Source: Cyclobacteriaceae bacterium
GTDB lineage: Bacteria > Bacteroidota > Bacteroidia > Cytophagales > Cyclobacteriaceae
NCBI GenBank assembly: GCA_028284125.1
Contig: JANQSI010000009.1
Location: 124,001 to 188,000 of the forward strand
Length of the DNA: 64,000 nt
Reading direction: 5' to 3'
Shown: positions 44,026-53,511 of the stretch, piece after piece
Position numbering within the stretch: the first letter of the stretch is position 1
Layout of the letters: every line of letters starts with the position of its first letter
Program-made: the position numbers and the translations under genes
Notes under the pieces: generated by a model
Seen by the model: the letters and a program-made list of their open reading frames with translations, nothing else
Told to the model about the DNA's origin: nothing
The model's database searches: none

Positions 44026-45942
44026 TTAAGACTTAAAATGCTTGCGAAGAAACTTCATGATTTCAGATTTGTATTGATAATATTCGCTATGGCTTGCAGG
44101 CCAGAAAGCAAAATCCTCTTCCCCTGGATGAGATAAAGTATTTTTATTTCTTCTGTCATATAAATCAATGACAAGCTTTAATTCATCAACAGATATGTTT
44201 CTATCTTTCTTTAGAAAGCTCGTAACACTTTTTTGATTGTAGTTCTTGAGGGTGCCTTTCTTTGATGGGTTATCGTTTAAATAGCAGCAGATTTGGGTAA
44301 TGTTCAATAGGTGATTAAGTGCCTCATTAAATCGAGCTCTAATCTCCGATATTCTCAATAGCTTTATTTGCTGGGAAAGACTTTCATTCTGGTTCAGGTA
44401 CCGGTTGCTAAATGGAAATTCAACTGAATTGGAGACTTCTTCAAGTCCAAGAAGCCTTTTGATAAGTTGAAAATGTGTAGACTCTTTTGTTTTTGTATGC
44501 TTCTTTATATCGCTGTTAAACGAACTTCTTTTATTCTTAATAAGAATGATTTTTTCTAAAACAAAAGTCCAATGAGGATCGGTGAGACATAGCTCGAAAT
44601 CCTTTTTGATACTTTTGATTAAGTGGTCGAGTCCCTTTCTAGTGTGGCTTAATAAAAATAGTATAGATGTTATGCTAGAAGTTGTAATTATCGGTGGCCA
44701 TTTACTAAATGCAGATGATAAGTCTCGCCTTGCATGGTTAGATTTAAGATAGTGTTTTACTGTTTTTTGAAAGCACTCCTTTAGTTGAAGTTCGTTTTCG
44801 TTGGAAAGTACAACCAACCCCTTCTCTGAATATTCGGCTTTCAAATCAGAGACAACCTTCACAATGCCATTCAGTACATCTTGCGGAGTGCGGTTATCTG
44901 GCAATTCTGCTCCAAATGAAGTGAATTGGATTTGGCTATTGAATTTTCTTAGGTCCCGCCTATTCTCAATGATGTGTGCCTGTGTCTTGTTCGAATTCAG
45001 GCTCAATTCATATTCATCAAGAACAGTTGACAATTTATCTGTCAAGTTGTAAAAACAATTGCCGATATATTGATGTGTTCTATTCTTTGGGAAAAACCTT
45101 ATGATGATGATATCATCTACGTATCTAAAATAGAGGGTTTGATTTTCGTTCAATACATTCTCATGAACGTATGTGTCAAAAGGAAGTAGAAAACAATTAC
45201 TCAAAAAATTGGAAACCAAATTATGTTTTGAAAGAGGAAGGCCTTTATCATTTCCTTGAGCTAGCAGCAAAAAATTCTTGATTGATTCGATTGTATCGAC
45301 GTTAAATTTTAATGCTTTTTTGCTTGTGCTAGTAGCATTTGAAGAAATAGTATTTAGTAGTTGTTCATGACTGATGGAATAGTAAAAATTTTGAAGGTCT
45401 AATTTTAAAATGCCTATTTTTTTGTTTCCTAACTGATCTATAATAGAGTTATTTATGCGGGAGTGAAATTTAGCGAAATCGTTATGATAGTATATTTTGC
45501 TTTTTTGAGGATTTTCAAAGTTTATACCACCTCCGTAAAAAGTATTTATTCTTTCAAAGGTCTTGCGGAAAGATTCAAGTTCATCTAGCCAGGGACTTAC
45601 AAGTTCTAGAATATAGAATCCCAAGGCATAGTACATCAGTTTTAAATAAGCACTAGTAAAATTGAATCTCCTAATTCCAAACCTGCTTTTGGGAATGGTG
45701 TATGACAGGTTTTGGAATCTTGAAGGATTGTTGTAAAAACTATCTTTTTCAACAAATTCATCATAGAATTTTGAAATTGAGAAATTTTTTGGAATGGATT
45801 TTTCCCGCCTGTAGATTTCAAAATCTAGACTGTTAAAATGATAGGACTCTTGGTCCAACTGTAAACGAATAAGATCTTTAGCCTTTTGTAAATGATGCTC
45901 TTTTAGAAAATATCCGAAATGATAATTCTTTGGTGGTGACAT
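44026..45942 (-). CDS. AbiA-like reverse transcriptase with C-terminal HEPN motif
   Basis: 638 residues. RT core: motif A LKLDLQNFYYSIS (D182), motif B GLPLSKHNLVSNFLSN (from G234), motif C YFRYVDD (D276, D277) and motif D LSLNSNKTQ. The palm is followed by about 300 helical residues. Near the end, R598-N-K-N-T-L-S-H605 fits the HEPN RNase motif R-x4-6-H. Size and layout match AbiA (about 628 residues, RT plus HEPN), one of the Abi group of defence RTs that make DNA without a template. No retron ncRNA or group II intron structure was seen beside it. It leads the operon with AbiV. Confidence 0.82.
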   Translation of the reverse strand: MSPPKNYHFGYFLKEHHLQKAKDLIRLQLDQESYHFNSLDFEIYRREKSIPKNFSISKFYDEFVEKDSFYNNPSRFQNLSYTIPKSRFGIRRFNFTSAYLKLMYYALGFYILELVSPWLDELESFRKTFERINTFYGGGINFENPQKSKIYYHNDFAKFHSRINNSIIDQLGNKKIGILKLDLQNFYYSISHEQLLNTISSNATSTSKKALKFNVDTIESIKNFLLLAQGNDKGLPLSKHNLVSNFLSNCFLLPFDTYVHENVLNENQTLYFRYVDDIIIIRFFPKNRTHQYIGNCFYNLTDKLSTVLDEYELSLNSNKTQAHIIENRRDLRKFNSQIQFTSFGAELPDNRTPQDVLNGIVKVVSDLKAEYSEKGLVVLSNENELQLKECFQKTVKHYLKSNHARRDLSSAFSKWPPIITTSSITSILFLLSHTRKGLDHLIKSIKKDFELCLTDPHWTFVLEKIILIKNKRSSFNSDIKKHTKTKESTHFQLIKRLLGLEEVSNSVEFPFSNRYLNQNESLSQQIKLLRISEIRARFNEALNHLLNITQICCYLNDNPSKKGTLKNYNQKSVTSFLKKDRNISVDELKLVIDLYDRRNKNTLSHPGEEDFAFWPASHSEYYQYKSEIMKFLRKHFKS

Positions 45943-46253
45943 AATAGCAAATCGTTTAGCAATCTTTAAGTTAATTCATTTCTTCTAACGGATTAGCATA
46001 TTCAAAACCGCACACTTTTTCCAGCCCTCTTCCCCTACTCGACCAAAGCTTCAAAAAGAGTGCTCCACTCCTACACGAAATTGATATGACTACATCTTGG
46101 CTCGAAGACCTGTGCTAACTATTAATCCCTACCCTCCCGATAGTTATCTGGACTAAAGCTGATTTAACCGGGCCGCGCAGGATCTGTTAAAGAGTTGTTA
46201 ATCCTTTTTAACAAAAGCCTCCATCCTTTCTTTAAGCACTACTTTTACGATCG
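45943..46253. repeat. Non-coding region with dispersed repeat (copy of 56.85-57.0 kb)
   Basis: 311 nt between the RT gene and the LytTR gene. Positions about 46016-46185 align with about 56850-57000 in the same orientation, sharing blocks such as AGAGTGC-CACTCCTA, ACTATTAAT-CC-ACC and CTGATTTAAC. It is GC-richer than its surroundings and has no plausible frame. It marks the right edge of the accessory island. The leftmost part must also hold the RT promoter. Confidence 0.6.
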
Positions 46254-47033
46254 ATGAAATCCACAAAACTCAATCTAGCGCTACTTTGTACCATAGCTTT
46301 TACAGTTGGTTTAGGATGGGTTTATCAACATGCTTCCGGCACACTTTGTTACTCAAAACTAGGTTTTATCTATGCAGGGAATATCCTTTTTTGGATGGCT
46401 GCAATAAGGCCTATTTCCTCACTGTTTTCTAAGCAACTTGAAAGGCAAAATCTGCTAGTTAGTCTTGCTAAAGTTGGTCTTGTTACTCTTATCTTTAATC
46501 AGCTAATTGTTTACTTCTTTGTAGAAGGTTTGTTCGCTATTTTTTATAGTTGTGAATCAAACATCCTATTATCAGAGTTGATTCTTACTAATGGATTGCT
46601 TTCCAATTCCATTGCATTCATACTAATCATCATAGGCACCAACTATGAAGCAGTTATAGATAAATTCAAACCATCAAACATTGCTGGTTCACCAAAATCG
46701 AACCTGCTATACATTAAGCAAAATGGCGCTATTCATCTTATACAACCCTCAGAAATAATAAAGCTGGAAGCAGACAACAATGCGGTAAATATTTTTACCC
46801 GAGATCGACGTTTTGTTCAATATGGCCGTTTAAAGGACTGGGAAAACCGACTCAAAGATGAAGGCTTGATTCGGGTACATAGGTCTTTTATTATAAACAG
46901 GGAGTACATTCAAACCTATCAGACCAAACCAAGTGGAGATGGTTTAATCACCCTTTACAATGGAGATAAAGTAAAAGTATCTCGCAACTATCGTCCTAAT
47001 CTTTACTACAACGGTGAATTAATCGCTAGTTAG
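46254..47033 (+). CDS. Membrane-anchored LytTR transcription regulator
   Basis: 259 residues. Four hydrophobic helices (about 7-25, 38-55, 70-95, 108-130) precede a LytTR DNA-binding domain (about 148-255) with the family run LEADNNAVNIFTRD, then RVHRSFIINREYI and VKVSRNYRP. There is no receiver domain; activity would be controlled through the membrane part. Its likely targets are the genes directly downstream (DUF5916 protein onward). Confidence 0.85.
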   Translation: MKSTKLNLALLCTIAFTVGLGWVYQHASGTLCYSKLGFIYAGNILFWMAAIRPISSLFSKQLERQNLLVSLAKVGLVTLIFNQLIVYFFVEGLFAIFYSCESNILLSELILTNGLLSNSIAFILIIIGTNYEAVIDKFKPSNIAGSPKSNLLYIKQNGAIHLIQPSEIIKLEADNNAVNIFTRDRRFVQYGRLKDWENRLKDEGLIRVHRSFIINREYIQTYQTKPSGDGLITLYNGDKVKVSRNYRPNLYYNGELIAS

Positions 47034-47138
47034 GTCCACCGCTTACCATAAAAAGCCCTACACTTCACACCAATATCATTATTGAGAGGCAAATCAGCGT
47101 GTTTCTCAGCGTAATCATTGTAGAAAGACGATTTACGC

Positions 47139-49367
47139 ATGAAAACACTTGGCTTACTCGCACTTATACTCCTCATTGTTCCGAATCTATATTCACAGGA
47201 TTATTTAGACACTCGGATGTCTATTGAAGAGTCAGAACCAGACATTATAATTGATGGAGTATTAGATGAAGAGATATGGCAAACGCTAAGCCCTTTTGAA
47301 TACATCCAATTCAGACCGGATTGGGGTGAAGCTGATTCACTGACCCAGCTTTTTGTAACATTCGATGATCAAAACCTGTATGTCGCGGCGAAGTGCTATT
47401 ATCCTGAACCCGAAAAGATAGTAGCCCGTAATTTGGTTCGAGATGACTGGAAAGGAGATGACTGGTTTACCTTCCATATCGATTCTTATGGAGATAAGCA
47501 AAATGCATTTGTATTTTCCATATACCCACTAGGTAGCAGACTTGATATTGCCACTTCTAACGATGGTATAGAACTGGGGGGATCCACGATCAATGGCACG
47601 TATGATATGATATGGGAGGGCGAATCGACAATAACAGATGAAGGGTGGTTTCTTGAAATGAAAATACCCTTATCCAACCTACGGTTTCAACCCACTGATG
47701 ATGGCAAGATATTATCCGCAATAAGTTCTGCACGGACCATCAATAGCGAGAATGAGTTATACGTTTTCCCACCAGTTCCACAGGATATTCAAAATGCCAT
47801 TATGCGGCCAAGTATGAAGCAACCAGTAGAACTGAAGGGGCTAAAACCAAAAAAGCAATTGTTGATCACTCCATACCTATTGGTGGGTCGCAATCAAACA
47901 GCTGTGGAGTCTGAAGGAAACAACGACTATGTGCAAGATGTAGAGGTGACAAGGGAAGTGGGGTTGGATGTACGTTACGGTATAAGCCCTAAGCTAACAT
48001 TAGACCTAACCTACAATACCGATTTTTCTCAAGTAGAAGCAGATGATCAGGTGGTAAATCTAGGGAGGTTTTCTATTTTCTTTCCTGAAAAAAGACGCTT
48101 CTTCCAAGAGCAAGCAGGTTTGTACGAGGTAGATCTGGGCGGGTCCGCTCAGCTTTTTTACAGTCGAAACATCGGTATCTATGAAGGGCAGCTTATTCCT
48201 GTGCTTGGCGGAGGTCGTCTCAATGGAAAAGTAGGAAATTGGGATATTGGAACATTATTCCTGCGCACACAGGAGACAAATCTGGCAGATGGAGAGACGC
48301 TTTTTCCGGAAAATTTCGGAGTGACACGTTTAAGAAAAAAGGTGTTTAACAACCGATCATTTGTTGGATTTATGGGTACCGCTCGTAGCAGACCAGGATT
48401 TGAAAACTATGCTACAGGAGTAGATGCACTGATTAACCTTAAGAACGACATCTATCTTGTGTCTTCATTTGCTTATGCCTATGATGACGAGGCTCCCAAC
48501 GCTCGTCTACTAGACAATTCCCGCTTTTTTGTCAGGCTACAAAATCAGGTGAATGCCGGATGGATCTACACCACTACGTACAACTACTCGGCTCCTAATT
48601 TCAATCCTGGAGTAGGATTTGTAGATAGGGCTAACTTCCACAACCCTTACTTTGCGCTATCGCATGGAAAATTTAATGACAGAAACGAAGGCAAATTTCA
48701 GTATGTAAAATGGACATTGCTGGCTTCTGATCAGTTTTGGACTGCCTCCAATCAGGAATTCGAAACATGGTACACCTATTCAGGTGTTGAGTTTACCAAT
48801 TTCAAAGGAGACAGCTTTGATGTTACGCATATCCGAGAGCTACAAAACCTTCAAGACACGTTGTACTTTACCAATGAGCTTTTTGCTCCTACTGATCAAT
48901 ACTTTTTTCACTATGCCTATTTAGGCTATTATCCAGCACGACAAAGAAGATTCAATCATTGGAGTCAACTCGTGGCTGGAAGTTTCTATGGCGGTAAGAG
49001 AGTTGCGCTGACATATGCACCTTCATTCAATATCAACAAGCACTTCAATATTACTGGCCGATGGAGGGTTAATTATCTTGATCTAAGAGATAATGGAAGT
49101 ACAGCTGACTGGATCCATGTAGCAAAGTTAACAGTAGAAATGGCCGCCAACCTCCATCTATCGGGGAGCTTTACGTTCCAGTATAATACCGCTAACAACT
49201 CCATCTTCAACAATGCCCGATTGCGGTACAATTTCCGAGATGGACATGACCTGTACCTGGTCTACAATGAAACCTTCAATACAGACAGGAATCGAGTTGA
49301 GCCTATTCTTCCTGTTTCTGCACAACAAACGCTCGCATTGAAGTACCTATATACTTTTTACAAATGA
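47139..49367 (+). CDS. DUF5916 outer-membrane protein with CBM9-like N-terminus
   Basis: 742 residues. Signal peptide about 1-19 (ending LYSQ). A carbohydrate-binding family 9-like domain (about 30-215) shows IDGVLDEEIWQTL, LYVAAKCYYPEP, DDWFTFHIDSYGDKQNAFVF and EGWFLEMKIPLSNLRF. The rest is a DUF5916 beta-barrel with NTDFSQVEADDQVVNLGRF and FFPEKRRFFQEQ, both typical. Such proteins are common surface proteins of Bacteroidota; the substrate is unknown. The next gene starts by ATGA overlap. Confidence 0.88.
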   Translation: MKTLGLLALILLIVPNLYSQDYLDTRMSIEESEPDIIIDGVLDEEIWQTLSPFEYIQFRPDWGEADSLTQLFVTFDDQNLYVAAKCYYPEPEKIVARNLVRDDWKGDDWFTFHIDSYGDKQNAFVFSIYPLGSRLDIATSNDGIELGGSTINGTYDMIWEGESTITDEGWFLEMKIPLSNLRFQPTDDGKILSAISSARTINSENELYVFPPVPQDIQNAIMRPSMKQPVELKGLKPKKQLLITPYLLVGRNQTAVESEGNNDYVQDVEVTREVGLDVRYGISPKLTLDLTYNTDFSQVEADDQVVNLGRFSIFFPEKRRFFQEQAGLYEVDLGGSAQLFYSRNIGIYEGQLIPVLGGGRLNGKVGNWDIGTLFLRTQETNLADGETLFPENFGVTRLRKKVFNNRSFVGFMGTARSRPGFENYATGVDALINLKNDIYLVSSFAYAYDDEAPNARLLDNSRFFVRLQNQVNAGWIYTTTYNYSAPNFNPGVGFVDRANFHNPYFALSHGKFNDRNEGKFQYVKWTLLASDQFWTASNQEFETWYTYSGVEFTNFKGDSFDVTHIRELQNLQDTLYFTNELFAPTDQYFFHYAYLGYYPARQRRFNHWSQLVAGSFYGGKRVALTYAPSFNINKHFNITGRWRVNYLDLRDNGSTADWIHVAKLTVEMAANLHLSGSFTFQYNTANNSIFNNARLRYNFRDGHDLYLVYNETFNTDRNRVEPILPVSAQQTLALKYLYTFYK

Positions 49368-50074
49368 TTACCAATATGAAATACAAAGCCTTTTTAATGA
49401 CCACTGCCGCTTGCTCTTTTCTTGGAGCATTGACCACCATTTTGTTAGTCTTTCTTCCAAACCCTACTGCGTATGACTTTGAATCAAGTGTGTTGCTTTA
49501 CGATAATTCGCTATACCTAACAAAACTTTGGATTCTTTTCATTCACCCACAGGTGAATGTTTTGGCAAGCTTTGGAATAGCCTACCTCCTTCTTCGTAAA
49601 TATCCGCTTCAGATAATTATTGGTACATTTTTTCTACTTGTTTGGGCATATACGGAGATGTCGCAACAATCCCTGTTAATCGATGCACTCAATCAAATGT
49701 GGAGGCCGGGATATGTTAATGCTGAAAATGACGATCTCAAAAACACTTTTTCTACTTTAATCAAATCAGTGAGTGGGGTTTCAGACAGCAATTATTTCCT
49801 ACTCCTGTATGGATTTGCTATTGGATCGCTGCTTTATGGTTTTGCATTCATCCAAGAAAATCTGTTTGGAAAATCAATTGGTTGGGTTTTAGTATTCATC
49901 GGGGTACTGAGTTTATCATCCTTTGCGAGATATTACCTTAGAGTAAGCTTTCTTAATGAAATAGTGAATTGGGTATACGAGTATGTATATACGTATTTGC
50001 AACCAACAGTTAGGATAGCGATCGGTGTTTGGATTATAAGAGAAACAAAGGCCTTATTAAGTGCTCGATCATGA
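49364..50074 (+). CDS. Multi-span membrane protein (DUF4386-like)
   Basis: 236 residues with about six hydrophobic spans (about 10-32, 55-75, 80-98, 142-162, 168-188, 205-228). Topology and length recall DUF4386 membrane proteins. The ATG overlaps the DUF5916 stop (ATGA), tying it to that surface protein. A second in-frame ATG at 49376 (MKYKAF) could also be used. Function unknown. Confidence 0.65.
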   Translation: MITNMKYKAFLMTTAACSFLGALTTILLVFLPNPTAYDFESSVLLYDNSLYLTKLWILFIHPQVNVLASFGIAYLLLRKYPLQIIIGTFFLLVWAYTEMSQQSLLIDALNQMWRPGYVNAENDDLKNTFSTLIKSVSGVSDSNYFLLLYGFAIGSLLYGFAFIQENLFGKSIGWVLVFIGVLSLSSFARYYLRVSFLNEIVNWVYEYVYTYLQPTVRIAIGVWIIRETKALLSARS

Positions 50075-50132
50075 TCCTGTCGCTTTTTTACAAAGAAGCT
50101 ATGGCTCTATTTTCTTTATTTGGAAAAAAATC

Positions 50133-50465
50133 ATGAAAGTAATTCATCAAGTTTGCTGTGGCATCCTGATAGCCATAGGTGCAGTCCATATCGTGTTTGG
50201 AATTTTTTCATATGACACTTTATCATTGAATGCACTCTGGTTCGCTGGTTCCGGACTAGCCATCATTTTCGCAGGATTTGTTAATCTCTTTTTTTTGAAG
50301 AACCTCAATTCCCGTAGCGGATTCATTATTGCCCAACTGAGTAACCTTTTATTCTTAGCTTTTATTATCCTGGTCAACATGGTTTCACCAATGCTTCCTG
50401 GCCTAATAGGGTTAGTGGTCACCTTAGTGTTACTCTTTACCAGTTGGAAAATGAAAGTAGGTTAG
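50133..50465 (+). CDS. Small four-span membrane protein
   Basis: From ATG 50133 the product is 110 residues with four hydrophobic helices, starting MKVIHQVCCGILIAIG. An earlier in-frame GTG at 50061 lies inside the previous gene and would add a non-hydrophobic leader, so I prefer the ATG. No family recognised. It is followed after 7 nt by the PagL-like gene. Confidence 0.6.
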   Translation: MKVIHQVCCGILIAIGAVHIVFGIFSYDTLSLNALWFAGSGLAIIFAGFVNLFFLKNLNSRSGFIIAQLSNLLFLAFIILVNMVSPMLPGLIGLVVTLVLLFTSWKMKVG

Positions 50466-50472
50466 CCAAACG

Positions 50473-51090
50473 ATGTATCCAAAACCCCAAATCATTTTAG
50501 TTTTCTTGTTGATTAGCTCATCCGTCAACAAATCTTTAGCTCAAAAATTCACACCTTTTGGGGTAGACTCTGTCATGCATCATCTTAAGGGCAATATTCA
50601 CTACTCAACCATACTGGAGCACTCATACAGTGAAGAAAACCACCCTTTATGGGATAAACCGATTTCCATAACACAATTTGGTACATTGATCGACTATTAT
50701 CTTTTGAATCGGATAGCAATTGGAGGTGCCGCTTCAGTAGCTATACCTCGAGGGGAGAGAATAGTAAATGGTAGCAGTTTGTCGGCTAATACTGTTGGGC
50801 TTGCCATAGCTGGATCCTTGAGAATTGAAGTACTCAACCTTAGTCACCATTCCTTCTATTTGGATACACAACAAGGTATGATTTTCACTTTACATTCGTT
50901 TCCACCTGGTGGCACACACGGGAATTTTATGGTGAAATATGGATTAGGTTATACTATACATCTATCGCATAAAAAATATTTGAGCTTTGGATGGCGGTGG
51001 ATGCATATATCTAATGGGAAAGGACTGGTCTCCTCCAATCCGGCATATGATGGAAACGGTCTGTTCATTGGATTCAAATTTGCAAAATGA
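50473..51090 (+). CDS. PagL-like lipid A 3-O-deacylase family protein
   Basis: 205 residues, signal peptide about 1-23 (ending KSLAQ). The C-terminal half is the acyloxyacyl hydrolase / PagL barrel: KYGLGYTIHLSHKKYLSFG, then RWMHISNGKG with H178 and S180 in the H-x-S arrangement of the PagL active site, then NPAYDGNGLFIGFKF. It would trim acyl chains from lipid A in the outer membrane. It is coupled by ATGA to a broken glycosyltransferase start. Confidence 0.75.
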   Translation: MYPKPQIILVFLLISSSVNKSLAQKFTPFGVDSVMHHLKGNIHYSTILEHSYSEENHPLWDKPISITQFGTLIDYYLLNRIAIGGAASVAIPRGERIVNGSSLSANTVGLAIAGSLRIEVLNLSHHSFYLDTQQGMIFTLHSFPPGGTHGNFMVKYGLGYTIHLSHKKYLSFGWRWMHISNGKGLVSSNPAYDGNGLFIGFKFAK

Positions 51091-51272
51091 AGATCGTCCT
51101 TACATGCGTTGGTAGCACAGGTGATGTTGAGCCTTTCATTCCCCTCCTTAATGTACAGTCTAAATTTTTGATCAAAACGGTCCACACCACACTGTACTTT
51201 TCTTACCACTTCAGTAAGGTTTATTGGTACCATTCAAAATCATTTTTATTACCTCTCATCGAAAGTATCTAG
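51087..51272 (+). pseudogene. Glycosyltransferase N-terminal remnant
   Basis: The frame starts MKIVLTCVGSTGDVEPFIPLL, the N-terminal strand-loop-helix of UGT/GT28-type glycosyltransferases (usually LL-T-x-G-S-x-GD-V-x-P). After about 22 residues similarity stops and the frame ends at 61 residues. The normal length is about 400. It looks like a truncated gene whose body was deleted. The start overlaps the PagL-like stop (ATGA), so the intact ancestor was in this operon. Confidence 0.6.
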
Positions 51273-51341
51273 CGATTAATTAATCCAACTAAATGATTTG
51301 AAGGTTTTGGATAGTTTCAGGTTCACAAAATCATACTACCG

Positions 51342-51875
51342 ATGTTCAAATCTCAACGCTCAATTATTTCTACCGTATTTGTCACCCTGACCAGCCTCAG
51401 TTTAAATGCCCAATCGATCAAAGACCTCAATTTTTTAATAGGTAAATGGAAAGTAGAAGAAACGATGTTTCCAGGTACTGAACGTAGCTACCTTGAACGC
51501 GGCATCAGAACCTGTGAATACTTTTTGGATAATTCGTTTATACATTGTGAAACACAAACTACCAATTCGAAAACCGGTAAGCAGCGTACTTATGCTTATT
51601 TAATTAATTACGATTACGACTTGGGTTGCTTTACTGCGGCCGTGATCGCCAACGACTTCCCTAAGATCGGGATTGATCAATGGCACCTTAACAAGAAGGC
51701 CAAGGAAATCAGAATTGTCTCTCCAAGAGCAGTAAAACCTGATAGGTTTTTTAGAGGCGTTTTATCTTATGACGACCGTGATCAACTGGTGTGGAATTAT
51801 TGGGCAAGTCTTTTTGCCAGTGAAAAGGAATGGAAACAAATTTTCAATGAGGTTTCCGTCCGTATAGAGGAATAG
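51342..51875 (+). CDS. Exported DUF1579-like protein
   Basis: 177 residues, signal peptide about 1-23 (ending LNAQ). The opening IKDLNFLIGKWKVEETM is typical of the DUF1579-like lipocalin-fold proteins (L-x-x-L-x-G-x-W). Later strands (YAYLINYDYDLGCFTAAVI, LVWNYWASLFASE) fit a small beta-barrel. Possible ligand-binding role; none assigned. Confidence 0.65.
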   Translation: MFKSQRSIISTVFVTLTSLSLNAQSIKDLNFLIGKWKVEETMFPGTERSYLERGIRTCEYFLDNSFIHCETQTTNSKTGKQRTYAYLINYDYDLGCFTAAVIANDFPKIGIDQWHLNKKAKEIRIVSPRAVKPDRFFRGVLSYDDRDQLVWNYWASLFASEKEWKQIFNEVSVRIEE

Positions 51876-52018
51876 GACTAGATGTAGATTTGGCTCTACT
51901 TAACATGATCTATGAACTCCACCACCCATTTTCCTTTTGAGTATTTGAGGGTTTCCGCTCTTTTACTATTTAATTGTGAAGATCGATCCTTGCCGATGCT
52001 ACCATATATTAAAGTAAT

Positions 52019-52489
52019 CTAAATCTGATCGAATTTAACCAGGTAATAAATTCCTATAGCGTCATTAAGACTTATTCGCTGATCAGCAATAAAACGATAG
52101 AAGCTATCACTTATCCCCCTACTTTCAAGCAATTTTTGATAACTAGTAGTTGTAGCTTTTTCACCTTCGACCATTAAAAGCTCCGTTCCATCATTCAATT
52201 TTCCATTACCTGTTCCATCTGCTTCGAAAGTCATTATAAATGATTGACCCTCAAATGTGCCGGTTAGTACATTTCCTTCAAGTTTGCCGCATAAGGTTTT
52301 TCTTTCCGGAAATGCGATATGAATGGAAAGATGATCATTCGAAAATTCCGATTCCACAATTTGACCACATTGATCACCAATGATGAATCCGTGCTTGTCC
52401 AGTCCATAAGTCTGAGAATAGACCATCGATTTCATTGAAACAAAAATGAGTAGCGCAAGAAAAATTGCTTCCTTAGATCTTACCTTCAT
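52019..52489 (-). CDS. Small exported protein, unknown
   Basis: 156 residues with a signal peptide (about 1-25, ending MVYSQ). The mature part is beta-rich with paired Cys (GDQCGQ, KTLCGKLEG). The segment VLTGTFEGQSFIMTFEADGTGNGKL resembles lipocalin-like or DUF-type beta sheets, but no family is assigned. Its start overlaps the upstream gene by 17 nt. Confidence 0.55.
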   Translation of the reverse strand: MKVRSKEAIFLALLIFVSMKSMVYSQTYGLDKHGFIIGDQCGQIVESEFSNDHLSIHIAFPERKTLCGKLEGNVLTGTFEGQSFIMTFEADGTGNGKLNDGTELLMVEGEKATTTSYQKLLESRGISDSFYRFIADQRISLNDAIGIYYLVKFDQI

Positions 52490-52856
52490 TTTTGATAGGA
52501 TCTAATCTAAAGCTCACTTCGGCTGGATTGAAAGCAATCATTTCGCCGAGTTCATCGTCTCCATGCAACAACCCTGTATAAAGCCATCCAACTTCTTCAA
52601 TTTCAATTCGATAGGGATACTTTACTGATAGGCGAAGTGATGAGATAAGGCTTTCATTCTTTCGATATTCCGAAGACAGTATAAAATCCTGAACTACGTT
52701 CTTCTTAGGTACAATGTATCTAAGATTTGGTGTAGCGTAAGTCGTATCGTCGAGACACCATACGTCCTCAGAATCAGCCAATTTTACATGTTCCACAAAA
52801 ACTTGAAGCCTCTGATGCAGCCGAGAAACAGGATAGGATTTAATCATACGATCCAT
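52473..52856 (-). CDS. Hypothetical protein, possibly SRPBCC-associated
   Basis: 127 residues from ATG 52856 (MDRMIKSYPVSRLHQ), 7 nt after the stop of the SRPBCC gene upstream. A longer frame from 52925 would overlap that gene and is less likely. No signal peptide. Strands such as YATPNLRYIVPKKN and SVKYPYRIEIEEVGWLY suggest a small alpha/beta fold. Unrecognised. Confidence 0.5.
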   Translation of the reverse strand: MDRMIKSYPVSRLHQRLQVFVEHVKLADSEDVWCLDDTTYATPNLRYIVPKKNVVQDFILSSEYRKNESLISSLRLSVKYPYRIEIEEVGWLYTGLLHGDDELGEMIAFNPAEVSFRLDPIKNEGKI

Positions 52857-52863
52857 TTTAGCC

Positions 52864-53445
52864 TTATTGCCCCCAATACTCGGACATGATAGAAGATATG
52901 TTATCAGGCGTGGCAGACGTCCCATTTAGAACCAGATTCTTTAATCCAGCAAGATTCTGATTAATACCCTCTTGAAAATTCTTTTCTGCCGGTCCATTCA
53001 TAAAGAAGTATTTCATTCTGAAATCAGCTTTCTCAACAACTCTTGTTCCTCCCTCAACTTCATACAGCTCCCAGGTACCAACAGCAATATCAATGGGCAA
53101 ATCACCATCAGTAACCTCAAACGCTAGCACTCGATTAGCTACATCGAATGTGGTTATTTGCTCGGTAACATAGCCTTCCGGAAAGACTTCACAATTTCGC
53201 TCAGCCCCTACTACGGATTGAAAATGACCATTAGCATAGTAGGACCTCTTTACTCCTGCCGAATAATCTTGAATCTTGTCAAAATCCGTAGCTATATAAG
53301 TCCAAACGTCCGCTGCTGGTCTTGGGATAAGTATTTCACCTTCAATGTGAACCAATGATTGATTCGATCTGTATTGAGCAATAAACCCGATGATAACCAG
53401 CAAAGCAACCGTGGCTGTAAACCCAAGTAATATTCTTTTTTTCAT
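52864..53445 (-). CDS. SRPBCC-family protein, membrane-anchored
   Basis: 193 residues. One N-terminal hydrophobic segment (about 5-24) anchors an SRPBCC (START/Bet v1-like) domain: EGEILIPRPAADVWTYIATDF, then NCEVFPEGYVTEQITTFD and WELYEVEGGTRVVEKADF. The fold binds hydrophobic ligands in a deep cavity. It is one of three SRPBCC proteins within 2.4 kb on the same strand. Confidence 0.75.
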   Translation of the reverse strand: MKKRILLGFTATVALLVIIGFIAQYRSNQSLVHIEGEILIPRPAADVWTYIATDFDKIQDYSAGVKRSYYANGHFQSVVGAERNCEVFPEGYVTEQITTFDVANRVLAFEVTDGDLPIDIAVGTWELYEVEGGTRVVEKADFRMKYFFMNGPAEKNFQEGINQNLAGLKNLVLNGTSATPDNISSIMSEYWGQ

Positions 53446-53511
53446 AGATAACTTTTGAATGCATTAAGAAAAAAGTGTGGTAGCAACCACCACCACACTT
53501 TAAAAACTACC

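Noticed and set aside
44026-45942. Retron or group II intron RT
   Set aside because: There is no msr/msd-like structured RNA next to it, no maturase or endonuclease domain, and the length and HEPN end fit AbiA-like RTs instead.
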